Positions 17,708 to 26,679 of a stretch of DNA of 64,000 nucleotides are shown here, piece after piece. The notes beneath the pieces were generated by a model. That model ran no database searches. It was not told the origin of the DNA and was given only the letters and a program-made list of their open reading frames with translations. The first letter of the stretch is position 1. Each line of letters starts with the position of its first letter. The stretch is from Vibrio campbellii CAIM 519 = NBRC 15631 = ATCC 25920. GTDB taxonomy: Bacteria; Pseudomonadota; Gammaproteobacteria; Enterobacterales; Vibrionaceae. A program made the position numbers and the translations under genes. Location: contig NZ_CP015863.1 of the NCBI RefSeq assembly GCF_002163755.1, positions 806,001 to 870,000 of the forward strand, given 5' to 3'.

Positions 17708-19228
17708 TTATGACTTTTTCTTTCTTGGTAACCACCAAGCCAACATTAAACTCAATCCAGCCCAAATGTAGAGCGGCCATGTGCCCACGATACGATACGG
17801 AGTTTGTCCGTCGGTAGGAACAAGCTCTGCACGAAGTACTGCGGTTTCAAATTGAGGGATTTGCTCAATGATTTTACCTTTGTGGTCGGTTACCGCTGTT
17901 ACGCCGTTATTGGTCGAACGAATAAGTGGCTTACCAAGCTCAAGAGCACGCATTCGAGCGATTTCCATGTGTTGCAATGGACCAATCGAATGACCAAACC
18001 ACGCATCATTAGACAGCGTTAGAATGAAATCAGTATCGTCGGTAACATTCTGGCGCACTTGTTCGCTGAAGATGATTTCATAACACAGTGCTGGGGCCAT
18101 ATGCTTACCGTTCGCCACGATGTTTGGCTGAACAAAGTCGCCACGGCTGAACGATGACATCGGTAAGTTGAAGAATGGTGCTAGTGGACGCAGTACATCT
18201 TCAAACGGCACAAACTCACCAAATGGTAATAGGTGGTGTTTATGGTAGCGCTTATCCATATCAAAGCTGTAATCGCCGTATGGATTCACACCGAGCGATA
18301 GAATGCTGTTGTAGAACTGGCCATCTTCACCTTGGTTAACGACACCAGTAATGATTGCGCTGTTATTCATCTTCGCAGCAGCATCAATGTTTCTTAGGAA
18401 CGATGGTACTTCAATTTCAAATGCAGGGATCGCGGCTTCTGGCCATACGATGATGTCAGCATCCCAGTTCTCACGAGTGAGGTCTGCGTATTTCATGATG
18501 GTTGGCCAGCGTTGGCTCGGTAGCCATTTTAGGTTCTGGTCAACGTTACCTTGGATCAGCGCAACTTTGGTGGTGTCTTCCACACGTGGAGCGACCCAAT
18601 CGTACTGACGGATACCAAAGCCCGCACTTAATAGCACCGCAGGGATGAGGAGCATTAACCATTGCTTGTGGATCCATGCGTACGCCAATGCGCCAGCACT
18701 GATCATGATAAACAGGGTTAATAGCTCTACACCACCAATAGGCGCAAAGCTAGCCAATGGCGCATCAATTTGGCTGTAGCCAAGCCATAGCCAAGGGAAG
18801 CCTGTCATTACCCAGCCGCGTAGCCAGTCGGTGACTAGCCATAATGCAGGGGCTGCAAGCAGTGCTTTGCTTAGGGTAAATTCTGGGAAGAACTTGTTGC
18901 TAAGCCATGCAAACAGGCCGGTGTAAACCGACAGGTAAGCGATCAGTAGGCCCATAAGGAAGAGGTTTGCAATTAGCGGCATGCCGCCAAAGCCAGCAAT
19001 GCTGACGTAAACCCAGCTTACACCCGTCGCAAATTGACCTAACCCCCAGGCATAACCGATCCAAAGCGCGCGCTTAGGTGATTGGTTTGCAAGAAGAATA
19101 AGTAGAATGGCAGGGCTGAGTATGGCGATTGGCCATAACTGGTAAGGGGCAAATGCTAGGGTAGTGGAGGCGCCAACAAAAGCGGCCACTAAGGGCCGCT
19201 TGAGGCGATGAAAGAGTACATTCATCAT
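17708..19228 (-). CDS. lnt: Apolipoprotein N-acyltransferase
   Basis: Inner-membrane enzyme that adds the third acyl chain to the N-terminal Cys of lipoproteins. About seven membrane segments occupy residues 10-205 and the C-terminal end; between them lies a periplasmic nitrilase-like domain with the catalytic triad Glu264 (WPEAAIPAF), Lys330 (KRYHKHHLLPFGE) and Cys382 (LCYEIIF). Length 506 (E. coli 512). It follows corC by 37 bp in the miaB-ybeZ-ybeY-corC-lnt direction, the conserved order. Confidence 0.97.
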   Translation of the reverse strand: MMNVLFHRLKRPLVAAFVGASTTLAFAPYQLWPIAILSPAILLILLANQSPKRALWIGYAWGLGQFATGVSWVYVSIAGFGGMPLIANLFLMGLLIAYLSVYTGLFAWLSNKFFPEFTLSKALLAAPALWLVTDWLRGWVMTGFPWLWLGYSQIDAPLASFAPIGGVELLTLFIMISAGALAYAWIHKQWLMLLIPAVLLSAGFGIRQYDWVAPRVEDTTKVALIQGNVDQNLKWLPSQRWPTIMKYADLTRENWDADIIVWPEAAIPAFEIEVPSFLRNIDAAAKMNNSAIITGVVNQGEDGQFYNSILSLGVNPYGDYSFDMDKRYHKHHLLPFGEFVPFEDVLRPLAPFFNLPMSSFSRGDFVQPNIVANGKHMAPALCYEIIFSEQVRQNVTDDTDFILTLSNDAWFGHSIGPLQHMEIARMRALELGKPLIRSTNNGVTAVTDHKGKIIEQIPQFETAVLRAELVPTDGQTPYRIVGTWPLYIWAGLSLMLAWWLPRKKKS

Positions 19229-19265
19229 TTTATTTTTCTGATATTCCCGATGTTAGGGTATCGCG

Positions 19266-20165
19266 TTACTCTTGAGTGGCTTCAACCAGCTTTTCTTCGT
19301 CTGGAATCGTCACTTGAAGTTGAATGACACGACGGTTGTCGGCAGCCGTTACTTTGAAGCTGTATGCTTCAATATCCACGACTTCGCCACGCGATGGTAG
19401 GTGACCAAAAGCAGTCATTACCATGCCGCCAACGGTATCCACTTCTTCATCGCTGAAGTTGGTACCGAATGTCTCATTAAACTCTTCAATGGTTGTCAGA
19501 GCTCTGACAGCAAACGTGTGTTTGCTCAGCTTACGGATATCGGTTTCTTCATCGTCATCAAACTCATCTTCAATATCCCCTACGATTTCTTCAAGGATAT
19601 CTTCGATAGTCACAAGACCAGAAACACCACCGAATTCATCGACAACAATCGCCATGTGATAACGTTCTTCACGGAATTCTTTTAGCAGGCGGTCGACGCG
19701 TTTACTTTCCGGTACCACGACTGCTGGTCGAATTACTTCTTCGATATCAAATGGGTTACTGCCTGAGCCCAAGTATTTGAGTAAGTCCTTCGCTAGTAGA
19801 ATGCCTTCCACATGGTCTTTATCTTCGCTGATCACAGGGTAGCGAGAGTGTTGAGCATCAGTGATCAGTGCGATCAAAGTATCTAGATCGTCTGTGCGCT
19901 CAACAGTAACCATTTGCGAACGCGGGATCATAATGTCACGCACGCGCATTTCGGAGATTTCCATAACACCTTCAAGCATGTCGCGGGTGTCGTGGTCAAT
20001 CAGATCATTGATTTCTGAGTCGCGGATTACATCCACAAGCTCTTGGCGGTCTTTTGGTTCGCCTTGAAATAGTTGACCTAGACGTTCAAAGAAGGACTTT
20101 CTACTCGGACCTTCTGCCTTTTCTTTCTTGCCTTCATTAGAAGAGGGAGAATTATCTTCGTTCAT
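19266..20165 (-). CDS. corC: CBS-domain protein CorC/YbeX
   Basis: A 299-residue cytoplasmic protein with paired CBS domains (about 70-190; MIPRSQMVTV and the HSRYPVI region) and a C-terminal CorC_HlyC domain (about 205-290). The family has been tied to magnesium and cobalt efflux and, in E. coli, to ribosome metabolism; the exact role is unsettled. The N-terminal 30 residues are charged and probably disordered. It follows ybeY by 106 bp and precedes lnt. Confidence 0.95.
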   Translation of the reverse strand: MNEDNSPSSNEGKKEKAEGPSRKSFFERLGQLFQGEPKDRQELVDVIRDSEINDLIDHDTRDMLEGVMEISEMRVRDIMIPRSQMVTVERTDDLDTLIALITDAQHSRYPVISEDKDHVEGILLAKDLLKYLGSGSNPFDIEEVIRPAVVVPESKRVDRLLKEFREERYHMAIVVDEFGGVSGLVTIEDILEEIVGDIEDEFDDDEETDIRKLSKHTFAVRALTTIEEFNETFGTNFSDEEVDTVGGMVMTAFGHLPSRGEVVDIEAYSFKVTAADNRRVIQLQVTIPDEEKLVEATQE

Positions 20166-20271
20166 TGTTTCTCAATTAAGTAACGCTATCAGATGTGTGA
20201 TAGCTCACATAGAAAGACGAGCACGAGATGGTTATCCGGGTGGTTCGCCTTTCCCTGTCGAGCAACCAAAG

Positions 20272-20736
20272 TTACTCTTTTTCAGCAATATACGGGTCTT
20301 CATAACCCATACCTTGCATGATTTCTGTTTCGAGGGATTCCATCTCTTCAGCTTCATCATCCTCGATATGGTCATAACCTAGCAGATGCAAGCTGCCATG
20401 TACAACCATATGCGCCCAATGTGCTAGTAGAGGCTTGTTCTGCTCTACTGCCTCTTTTTCAACCACTTGGCGACAGATGATCAAATCGCCTAGTAGGTCC
20501 ATTTCCATACCAGGTGGAACTTCGAATGGGAAAGACAGCACATTGGTCGGCTTATCTTTACCACGGTATTCGTGGTTTAGCTCGTGACTTTCTTGCTCGT
20601 CGACAATACGAATTGTCAGTTCCGCTTGAGGCTGAAATAAAGGGATAGTCTTATCTAGCCACAATTGGAAATCTTGCTCAGAAGGTAAGCCTTCTTCATT
20701 TTCGACTGCCAGTTGCAAATCAAGTTCAATTGCCAT
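20272..20736 (-). CDS. ybeY: Endoribonuclease YbeY
   Basis: Zinc-dependent ribonuclease of 154 residues used in 16S rRNA 3'-end maturation and late 70S quality control. The metal motif is His113-x3-His117-x5-His123 (HGSLHLLGYDH), and the upstream conserved NHEYRGKDKPTNVLSFP is intact. It starts 2 bp after the ybeZ stop, so both are surely cotranscribed; YbeZ and YbeY act together in E. coli. Confidence 0.97.
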   Translation of the reverse strand: MAIELDLQLAVENEEGLPSEQDFQLWLDKTIPLFQPQAELTIRIVDEQESHELNHEYRGKDKPTNVLSFPFEVPPGMEMDLLGDLIICRQVVEKEAVEQNKPLLAHWAHMVVHGSLHLLGYDHIEDDEAEEMESLETEIMQGMGYEDPYIAEKE

Positions 20737-20738
20737 GG

Positions 20739-21836
20739 TTATTCCTTAGTTGCCGCAACTTGTGCGTTCAGTTCTGCTTTGGCTGCTTCTAGCAGTTTGG
20801 CATCACGTTCTTCACGACGGCGTTTTTCGAACTCTTTACGTTCTTTCTGGTCTTGCGCTTCCCACTTCTCGTAAGCGTTAACGATGCGAGCAACCACTGG
20901 GTGGCGCACCACGTCGTCAGCTTGGAAGAAGTTAAAGCTGATGTCGTCAACTTCGTTTAGCACTTCAATCGCATGACGAAGACCCGATTTCGCACCGCGA
21001 GGTAAGTCAATCTGTGTGACGTCACCAGTGATAACTGCGCGAGAGTTGAAGCCAATTCGCGTCAGGAACATCTTCATCTGCTCGACGGTGGTGTTTTGGC
21101 TCTCATCAAGAATGATGAAGGCGTCGTTTAGAGTACGACCACGCATGTAAGCAAGAGGTGCTACCTCAATCACGTTACGTTCAATCAGCTTTTCTACGCG
21201 CTCAAAGCCCAGCATTTCAAACAGGGCATCGTACAGCGGACGTAGGTAAGGGTCGACTTTCTGGCTCAAATCACCAGGTAGGAAGCCCAGTTTCTCACCT
21301 GCTTCAACCGCAGGACGAGTAAGTAGAATACGGCGGATCTCTTGGCGCTCTAGTGCGTCAACGGCTGCCGCAACCGCTAGGTACGTTTTACCAGTACCAG
21401 CAGGACCGATACCGAAAGTGATATCGTGCGTCACCATGTTCATCAGGTATTGGCCCTGATTTGGTGTACGAGGCTTGATCACGCCTTTTTTCGTTTTAAC
21501 GAAGACTTCTTTACCGTGTTCGAAATTCGATTCGGTGTTTTGCTCCAGAACACCCGATTCTTTGATTGCCAGATGGATCTGTTCTGGTTCGATATCAGGG
21601 GTTTCGCCGCGGACAGGAGCGGTGTCTACGTAAAGGGTTTTTAGGATATCCAGCGCAGCTGCTGCGGTATGAGGTTTACCGACAATGGTGAAAAGGTCGC
21701 TGCGGTGGTTAATTTCAACGCCTAGACGACGTTCTAAATGCTTGATGTTGTCATCGAATGGACCGCACAGGCTTGCTAGTCGGCGGTTGTCTGAAGGTTC
21801 TAGATTGATTTCTAGCGTTACGATTTTATTGCTCAA
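20739..21836 (-). CDS. ybeZ: PhoH-like ATPase YbeZ
   Basis: A 365-residue cytoplasmic ATPase of the PhoH family. The N-terminal KH-like part is followed by Walker A GPAGTGKT (144-151) and a Walker B-like AFIILDESQNTT. The C-terminal 40 residues are very rich in Glu, Lys, Arg and Ala and probably form a charged helix. It partners YbeY in rRNA processing and stress survival. It follows miaB by 73 bp and is coupled to ybeY. Confidence 0.96.
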   Translation of the reverse strand: MSNKIVTLEINLEPSDNRRLASLCGPFDDNIKHLERRLGVEINHRSDLFTIVGKPHTAAAALDILKTLYVDTAPVRGETPDIEPEQIHLAIKESGVLEQNTESNFEHGKEVFVKTKKGVIKPRTPNQGQYLMNMVTHDITFGIGPAGTGKTYLAVAAAVDALERQEIRRILLTRPAVEAGEKLGFLPGDLSQKVDPYLRPLYDALFEMLGFERVEKLIERNVIEVAPLAYMRGRTLNDAFIILDESQNTTVEQMKMFLTRIGFNSRAVITGDVTQIDLPRGAKSGLRHAIEVLNEVDDISFNFFQADDVVRHPVVARIVNAYEKWEAQDQKERKEFEKRRREERDAKLLEAAKAELNAQVAATKE

Positions 21837-21909
21837 TGTTGCCTCTCATTTTATGCCACTTAACGAGAGCCTGATAACGACCAGGCTCTCAATGGCTATT
21901 TGTACGAGC

Positions 21910-23334
21910 TTATGGCGTAAAAGTAGCTACACCTAGCTCATCTTCGCGACGTGTTTTCGCCATCATTTGCGTTGGTGAAATCACACTGCGAAGGTCCATG
22001 TCTTTTTCTGTACGTACTAGCTCACCACGTAGTGAGTTAGCAAATACGTCCGTAATCTTCACGTCAACGAATTGACCAATTAGGTCTGCGCTACCTTCAA
22101 AGTTTACTACACGGTTGTTTTCTGTACGAGCGCGTAGCTCCATTAGGTTCTTCTTAGAAGGACCTTCAACCAGAACGCGTTGCTCAGTGTCTAGCATTTG
22201 ACGAGAGTAGCGCATTGCTTGCGTGTTTACTGTTTGTTGTAGCTCGTATAGACGCTCTTTCTTCACTTGCTCTGATAGGTCACAAGGGTAATCTGCCGCT
22301 GGGGTACCTGGACGTGGAGAGAAGATGAAGCTGAAGCTCATGTCAAAGTCTACGTCTTTGATTAGCTTCATTGTGTCTTGGAAATCTTTGTCTGTTTCAC
22401 CAGGGAAACCAACGATAAAGTCTGAACTGATTTGGATATCAGGACGTGCTTTACGCAGTTTACGGATTATCGACTTGTACTCAATCCCAGTGTGAGGACG
22501 TTTCATCATAGTCAGCACTCGGTCACTACCACTTTGTACTGGTAGGTGAAGGAAGCTCACTAGTTCAGGTGTGTCTTCGTATACCGCGATGATGTCATCA
22601 GTAAACTCTAATGGGTGGCTTGTTGTAAAGCGGATACGATCAATACCATCGATAGACGCAACCAAACGAAGCAGTTCTGCAAATGAACAGATTTCGCCGT
22701 CGTGCATAGGACCACGGTATGCGTTTACGTTTTGACCCAGTAGGTTTACTTCACGTACGCCTTGATCTGCTAGTTGTGCGATTTCGAACAGTACGTCATC
22801 CATTGGACGGCTTACTTCTTCACCACGAGTGTACGGTACTACACAGTAAGTACAGTACTTAGAACAGCCTTCCATGATAGAAACGAATGCCGTTGCACCT
22901 TCAGCACGAGGCTCAGGTAGACGGTCGAACTTTTCGATTTCTGGAAACGAAATGTCCATTACTGGTGCTTCATTCGATTGAGATTGTTTAATCATCTCAG
23001 GAAGACGGTGAAGAGTTTGCGGACCAAAAATCACGTCAACGTATGGTGCACGCTGACGGATGTGATCACCTTCTTGAGTTGCTACACAACCACCTACGCC
23101 GATAACTACGCCAGGTTTTTTATCTTTTAGTGTTTTCCAACGGCCAAGCTGGTGGAAAACTTTCTCTTGCGCTTTTTCACGGATCGAACAGGTGTTAAGT
23201 AGAAGTACGTCTGCTTCCTCTGGCTCTTCTGTCAGCTCGTAGCCGTTTGCAGCATTAAGCAGGTCGGCCATTTTTGATGAATCGTATTCGTTCATCTGGC
23301 AGCCCCAGGTTTTAATTAGCAGTTTCTTACTCAT
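21910..23334 (-). CDS. miaB: tRNA-2-methylthio-N6-dimethylallyladenosine synthase MiaB
   Basis: Radical SAM methylthiotransferase that modifies i6A37 in tRNAs reading U-starting codons. The N-terminal domain has Cys12, Cys49 and Cys83 for the auxiliary 4Fe-4S cluster; the radical SAM motif is Cys157-x3-Cys161-x2-Cys164; a C-terminal TRAM domain covers about 375-440. Length 474. First gene of miaB-ybeZ-ybeY-corC-lnt, divergent from ubiF across 258 bp. Confidence 0.98.
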   Translation of the reverse strand: MSKKLLIKTWGCQMNEYDSSKMADLLNAANGYELTEEPEEADVLLLNTCSIREKAQEKVFHQLGRWKTLKDKKPGVVIGVGGCVATQEGDHIRQRAPYVDVIFGPQTLHRLPEMIKQSQSNEAPVMDISFPEIEKFDRLPEPRAEGATAFVSIMEGCSKYCTYCVVPYTRGEEVSRPMDDVLFEIAQLADQGVREVNLLGQNVNAYRGPMHDGEICSFAELLRLVASIDGIDRIRFTTSHPLEFTDDIIAVYEDTPELVSFLHLPVQSGSDRVLTMMKRPHTGIEYKSIIRKLRKARPDIQISSDFIVGFPGETDKDFQDTMKLIKDVDFDMSFSFIFSPRPGTPAADYPCDLSEQVKKERLYELQQTVNTQAMRYSRQMLDTEQRVLVEGPSKKNLMELRARTENNRVVNFEGSADLIGQFVDVKITDVFANSLRGELVRTEKDMDLRSVISPTQMMAKTRREDELGVATFTP

Positions 23335-23592
23335 CTCACTTTCGCTCGTTCAGTTGTACTTAAATCGGAGAGCTATTGCTCAAATTATAGCCGCCATCTC
23401 GGCGGTAAGCGGCGTATTGTACTGCTTTAAAAAGCACCTGACTAGTGATCTGACGAATTCTCTGCAAACCCTGATGAAATCTAGTTTTTTGCCCTATATA
23501 CAGCAAGGTTTTTTGTTAAACAATTTTGTAAAAATAGCCATGGAACGTACAATTAAAAAACGCCAATTAATCAATACGATGAAGAGCAAAAA

Positions 23593-24768
23593 ATGAACAA
23601 GTATGACATCGCCGTAATCGGTGGCGGCATGGTCGGAGCAGCAGTGGCTGTTGGGTTTGCCAAGCAAGGCAGAAGTGTTGTAGTGGTCGAAGGCGCAGAG
23701 CCAAAGGCGTTTGAGGCTTCTCAAGCGTTGGATGTTCGCGTTTCCGCGATTTCTCATCAGTCGGTGAAGTTACTTGATTCATTAGGTGCATGGTCTGCGA
23801 TTGAAAGCATGCGAGTGTGCCCTTATCGCCGTTTGGAAACGTGGGAACATCCTGAGTGCCGTACACGTTTTCACTCTGATGAGCTTTCGTTGGAGCAGTT
23901 AGGCTATATCGTTGAAAATCGACTAATCCAACTTGGTCTTTGGCAAGCTTTCGCACAACACGACAACTTAACGGTGATGTGCCCAGAGCGATTGAAAGAC
24001 ATCGAATTTGCCGAGGTAAACCGTGTAACGCTAGAAAGCGGCGAGCAGTTTGAAGCTAATTGGGTGATTGGTGCCGATGGCGCGAACTCAAAAGTTCGTC
24101 AATTGGCGGGTATTGGCGTAACCGCATGGGATTACCGTCAACACTGCATGCTGATCAACGTGAAAACTGAGCTGCCGCAACAAGACATCACTTGGCAACA
24201 ATTTACTCCGTCAGGTCCACGCTCATTCTTGCCGTTATGCTCATTAATTGAAGACGGTCAAGAAGTTGGGCAGGGTTCGTTGGTTTGGTATGACTCGCCA
24301 AAACGCATTAAACAATTATGCGCGATGAATAAACCTCAGTTAAGAGAAGAGATCCTACGTCATTTCCCTGCCGAGTTGGGTGATATTGAAGTTCTACAAT
24401 TTGGCTCATTCCCACTCACTCGCCGCCATGCCCAAAGCTATTCAAACAAGAATTGCGTGTTAGTGGGGGATTCTGCTCATACAATCAACCCACTTGCTGG
24501 GCAAGGCGTGAATCTCGGCTTTAAAGATGTTGCTGTTCTGCTTGCGGTTACCGAGCAGCAAGAACAACTTAACGATGCATTGCTTGCCAAATATGAGCGC
24601 GCTCGTCGACCAGATAACTTGTTAATGCAAACGGGCATGGATGTGTTCTACAAAGGCTTCAGTAATGATTTAGGTCCGTTGAAGTTCGCTCGTAATGCAG
24701 CATTGAAGCTGGCAGAAAACTCAGGGCCGATCAAAGCGCAAGTATTGAAGTATGCGCTAGGTATGTAA
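23593..24768 (+). CDS. ubiF: 2-octaprenyl-3-methyl-6-methoxy-1,4-benzoquinol hydroxylase
   Basis: FAD monooxygenase that makes the last ring hydroxylation of ubiquinone. Length 391, identical to E. coli UbiF. The N-terminal dinucleotide motif GGGMVGAAVAVG (about 10-21), the middle GADGANSKVR, and the second flavin motif GDSAHTINPLAGQGVNLG (about 290-307) are present. Paralogues UbiH and UbiI share these motifs; the position between miaB and the Met/Leu/Gln tRNA cluster, as in E. coli, decides for UbiF. Confidence 0.95.
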   Translation: MNKYDIAVIGGGMVGAAVAVGFAKQGRSVVVVEGAEPKAFEASQALDVRVSAISHQSVKLLDSLGAWSAIESMRVCPYRRLETWEHPECRTRFHSDELSLEQLGYIVENRLIQLGLWQAFAQHDNLTVMCPERLKDIEFAEVNRVTLESGEQFEANWVIGADGANSKVRQLAGIGVTAWDYRQHCMLINVKTELPQQDITWQQFTPSGPRSFLPLCSLIEDGQEVGQGSLVWYDSPKRIKQLCAMNKPQLREEILRHFPAELGDIEVLQFGSFPLTRRHAQSYSNKNCVLVGDSAHTINPLAGQGVNLGFKDVAVLLAVTEQQEQLNDALLAKYERARRPDNLLMQTGMDVFYKGFSNDLGPLKFARNAALKLAENSGPIKAQVLKYALGM

Positions 24769-24813
24769 AAGACTTCAGAGCACATAGAAAGCAGTCGATA
24801 AAAAGCAATAGAT

Positions 24814-24848
24814 AGAAAAAAAGCGAGCCATGAGCTCGCTTTTTTAAT
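24814..24848 (+). terminator. ubiF terminator
   Basis: Eight-base arms (24821-24828 and 24834-24841) around CATGA, with A and T runs on the flanks, about 50 bp after the ubiF stop. Confidence 0.85.
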
Positions 24849-24884
24849 TCGATAAATCAGAGATCTACCGAGTCCAGAATCAGA

Positions 24885-24921
24885 AAAAAGAAAAAACCCA
24901 GCAAATTAATGCTGGGTTTTT
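24885..24921 (-). terminator. Terminator of the 21-gene tRNA operon
   Basis: Arms 24896-24903 and 24910-24917, extended by A/T pairs, followed on the minus strand by a long T run. It lies 7 bp past the CCA end of the last tRNA-Leu. Confidence 0.88.
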
Positions 24922-24927
24922 CAAGAA

Positions 24928-25012
24928 TGGTGCGGAAGGAGAGACTTGAACTCTCACACCTTGCGGCGCCAGAACCTAAATCTGGTGCGTCTACCAATTC
25001 CGCCACTTCCGC
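24928..25012 (-). tRNA. tRNA-Leu(UAG), operon position 21
   Basis: 85 nt with encoded CCA, anticodon loop TTTAGGT giving anticodon TAG, and a long class II variable arm. Last gene of the operon before the terminator. Confidence 0.97.
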
Positions 25013-25066
25013 AACTTATTCTGTAGTTATCAAGGTAATTGGTAAAACCTCAACAACGTTGTGTGA

Positions 25067-25141
25067 TGGCAGGGCTACCTGGATTCGAACCAGGGAATGG
25101 CGGCATCAAAAGCCGCTGCCTTACCGCTTGGCGATAGCCCT
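25067..25141 (-). tRNA. tRNA-Gln(UUG), operon position 20, acceptor variant
   Basis: 75 nt with encoded CCA; anticodon loop TTTTGAT gives TTG. The acceptor begins AGGGCTA and pairs with TAGCCCT; the other five copies have AGGTCTA with TAGACCT, a compensated pair change. Confidence 0.97.
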
Positions 25142-25187
25142 ACTAATCTTAGCCTTTCAACTAAGTGCTTTCCTGTAAAGGAAAGTA

Positions 25188-25272
25188 TGGTGCGGAAAGA
25201 GAGACTTGAACTCTCACACCTTGCGGCGCCAGAACCTAAATCTGGTGCGTCTACCAATTCCGCCATTTCCGC
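25188..25272 (-). tRNA. tRNA-Leu(UAG), operon position 19, acceptor variant
   Basis: 85 nt, anticodon TAG, CCA encoded. Acceptor 5' strand GCGGAAA with TTTCCGC: the last acceptor pair is A-T where most copies have G-C, and both strands changed together. Confidence 0.97.
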
Positions 25273-25293
25273 AAAGTATAGATTATTTTTAGA

Positions 25294-25378
25294 TGGTGCG
25301 GAAGGAGAGACTTGAACTCTCACACCTTTCGGCGCCAGAACCTAAATCTGGTGCGTCTACCAATTCCGCCACTTCCGC
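25294..25378 (-). tRNA. tRNA-Leu(UAG), operon position 18, variable-arm variant
   Basis: 85 nt, anticodon TAG, CCA encoded. The variable arm loop carries a change (plus strand CTTTCGG in place of CTTGCGG). Confidence 0.97.
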
Positions 25379-25396
25379 ATCTAAAATCTATATTAA

Positions 25397-25473
25397 TGGT
25401 GGCTACGACGGGATTCGAACCTGTGACCCCATCATTATGAGTGATGTGCTCTAACCAGCTGAGCTACGTAGCC
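25397..25473 (-). tRNA. tRNA-Met(CAU), elongator, operon position 17
   Basis: 77 nt with CCA; loop CTCATAA gives anticodon CAT. GGCTACG acceptor start and the whole body resemble E. coli metT, so elongator rather than initiator. Confidence 0.96.
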
Positions 25474-25496
25474 ATTCTATATTCTTTAATCAAGTA

Positions 25497-25581
25497 TGGT
25501 GCGGAAGGAGAGACTTGAACTCTCACACCTTGCGGCGCCAGAACCTAAATCTGGTGCGTCTACCAATTCCGCCACTTCCGC
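25497..25581 (-). tRNA. tRNA-Leu(UAG), operon position 16
   Basis: 85 nt, anticodon TAG, CCA encoded, major sequence type. Part of the first copy of the duplicated block. Confidence 0.97.
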
Positions 25582-25634
25582 AACTTGATCTGTAGTCATT
25601 GATGTAATTGGTAAAACATCAGTAACATTGAATA

Positions 25635-25709
25635 TGGCAGGTCTACCTGGATTCGAACCAGGGAATGGCGGCATCAAAAGCCGCTGCCTTACCACTTGGC
25701 GATAGACCT
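25635..25709 (-). tRNA. tRNA-Gln(UUG), operon position 15
   Basis: 75 nt, anticodon TTG, CCA encoded. Carries the D-arm variant (plus strand ACCACTTGG) shared only with the copy at 26350. Confidence 0.97.
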
Positions 25710-25740
25710 ACGGGCGATAGTCCTAAGACGTATCAAATAA

Positions 25741-25825
25741 TGGTGCGGAAGGAGAGACTTGAACTCTCACACCTTGCGGCGCCAGAACCTAAATCTGGTG
25801 CGTCTACCAATTCCGCCACTTCCGC
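25741..25825 (-). tRNA. tRNA-Leu(UAG), operon position 14
   Basis: 85 nt, anticodon TAG, CCA encoded, major type. Confidence 0.97.
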
Positions 25826-25858
25826 ATAATTACTGAGTAAACTCAATAATCAAAATAG

Positions 25859-25933
25859 TGGCAGGTCTACCTGGATTCGAACCAGGGAATGGCGGCATCA
25901 AAAGCCGCTGCCTTACCGCTTGGCGATAGACCT
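25859..25933 (-). tRNA. tRNA-Gln(UUG), operon position 13
   Basis: 75 nt, anticodon TTG, CCA encoded, major type (D arm ACCGCTTGG on the plus strand). Confidence 0.97.
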
Positions 25934-25973
25934 GCAGGCGACAGTCATAAAGACTAATCAAGTTAGAAAAGTA

Positions 25974-26058
25974 TGGTGCGGAAGGAGAGACTTGAACTCT
26001 CACACCTTGCGGCGCCAGAACCTAAATCTGGTGCGTCTACCAATTCCGCCACTTCCGC
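25974..26058 (-). tRNA. tRNA-Leu(UAG), operon position 12
   Basis: 85 nt, anticodon TAG, CCA encoded, major type. Lies between the two copies of the duplicated block. Confidence 0.97.
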
Positions 26059-26111
26059 AACTTTTCTGTCGTCATAAAGGTAATTGGTAAAAACCTAAAT
26101 AACGAAATAAA

Positions 26112-26188
26112 TGGTGGCTACGACGGGATTCGAACCTGTGACCCCATCATTATGAGTGATGTGCTCTAACCAGCTGAGCTACGTAGCC
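26112..26188 (-). tRNA. tRNA-Met(CAU), elongator, operon position 11
   Basis: 77 nt, anticodon CAT, CCA encoded; first tRNA of the second copy of the duplicated block, 715 bp from its partner at 25397. Confidence 0.96.
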
Positions 26189-26211
26189 ATTCTATATTCT
26201 TTAAATCAAGA

Positions 26212-26296
26212 TGGTGCGGAAGGAGAGACTTGAACTCTCACACCTTGCGGCGCCAGAACCTAAATCTGGTGCGTCTACCAATTCCGCCACTTCCGC
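26212..26296 (-). tRNA. tRNA-Leu(UAG), operon position 10
   Basis: 85 nt, anticodon TAG, CCA encoded; partner of the copy at 25497. Confidence 0.97.
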
Positions 26297-26349
26297 AACT
26301 TGATCTGTAGTTATTGATGTAATTGGTAAAACATCAGTAACATTGAATA

Positions 26350-26424
26350 TGGCAGGTCTACCTGGATTCGAACCAGGGAATGGCGGCATCAAAAGCCGCT
26401 GCCTTACCACTTGGCGATAGACCT
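26350..26424 (-). tRNA. tRNA-Gln(UUG), operon position 9
   Basis: 75 nt, anticodon TTG, CCA encoded; shares the ACCACTTGG D-arm variant with its partner at 25635. Confidence 0.97.
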
Positions 26425-26455
26425 ACGGGCGATAGTCCTAAGACATATCAAATAA

Positions 26456-26540
26456 TGGTGCGGAAGGAGAGACTTGAACTCTCACACCTTGCGGCGCCAG
26501 AACCTAAATCTGGTGCGTCTACCAATTCCGCCACTTCCGC
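26456..26540 (-). tRNA. tRNA-Leu(UAG), operon position 8
   Basis: 85 nt, anticodon TAG, CCA encoded; partner of the copy at 25741. Confidence 0.97.
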
Positions 26541-26573
26541 ATAATTACTGAGTAAACTCAATAATCAAAATAG

Positions 26574-26648
26574 TGGCAGGTCTACCTGGATTCGAACCAG
26601 GGAATGGCGGCATCAAAAGCCGCTGCCTTACCGCTTGGCGATAGACCT
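26574..26648 (-). tRNA. tRNA-Gln(UUG), operon position 7
   Basis: 75 nt, anticodon TTG, CCA encoded; partner of the copy at 25859. Confidence 0.97.
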
Positions 26649-26679
26649 GCAGGCAATAGTCAAAAGACTATTCAATATA

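Larger units (their letters stand above)
25397..26648 (-). repeat. Tandem duplication inside the tRNA operon (25397-25933 and 26112-26648)
   Basis: Two five-tRNA blocks in the order Met, Leu, Gln, Leu, Gln (by rising coordinate) lie at a constant offset of 715 bp for all five genes. The spacers between the tRNAs, which differ elsewhere in the array, are nearly identical between blocks (for example 25826-25858 and 26541-26573), so the unit was copied as DNA and not just by gene conversion of the tRNAs. Confidence 0.93.

Noticed and set aside
25075..25323. Open frames across the tRNA genes (also at 25486, 26201, 27133 and similar)
   Set aside because: They translate repeated tRNA sequence, recur with each copy, and lack ribosome sites.
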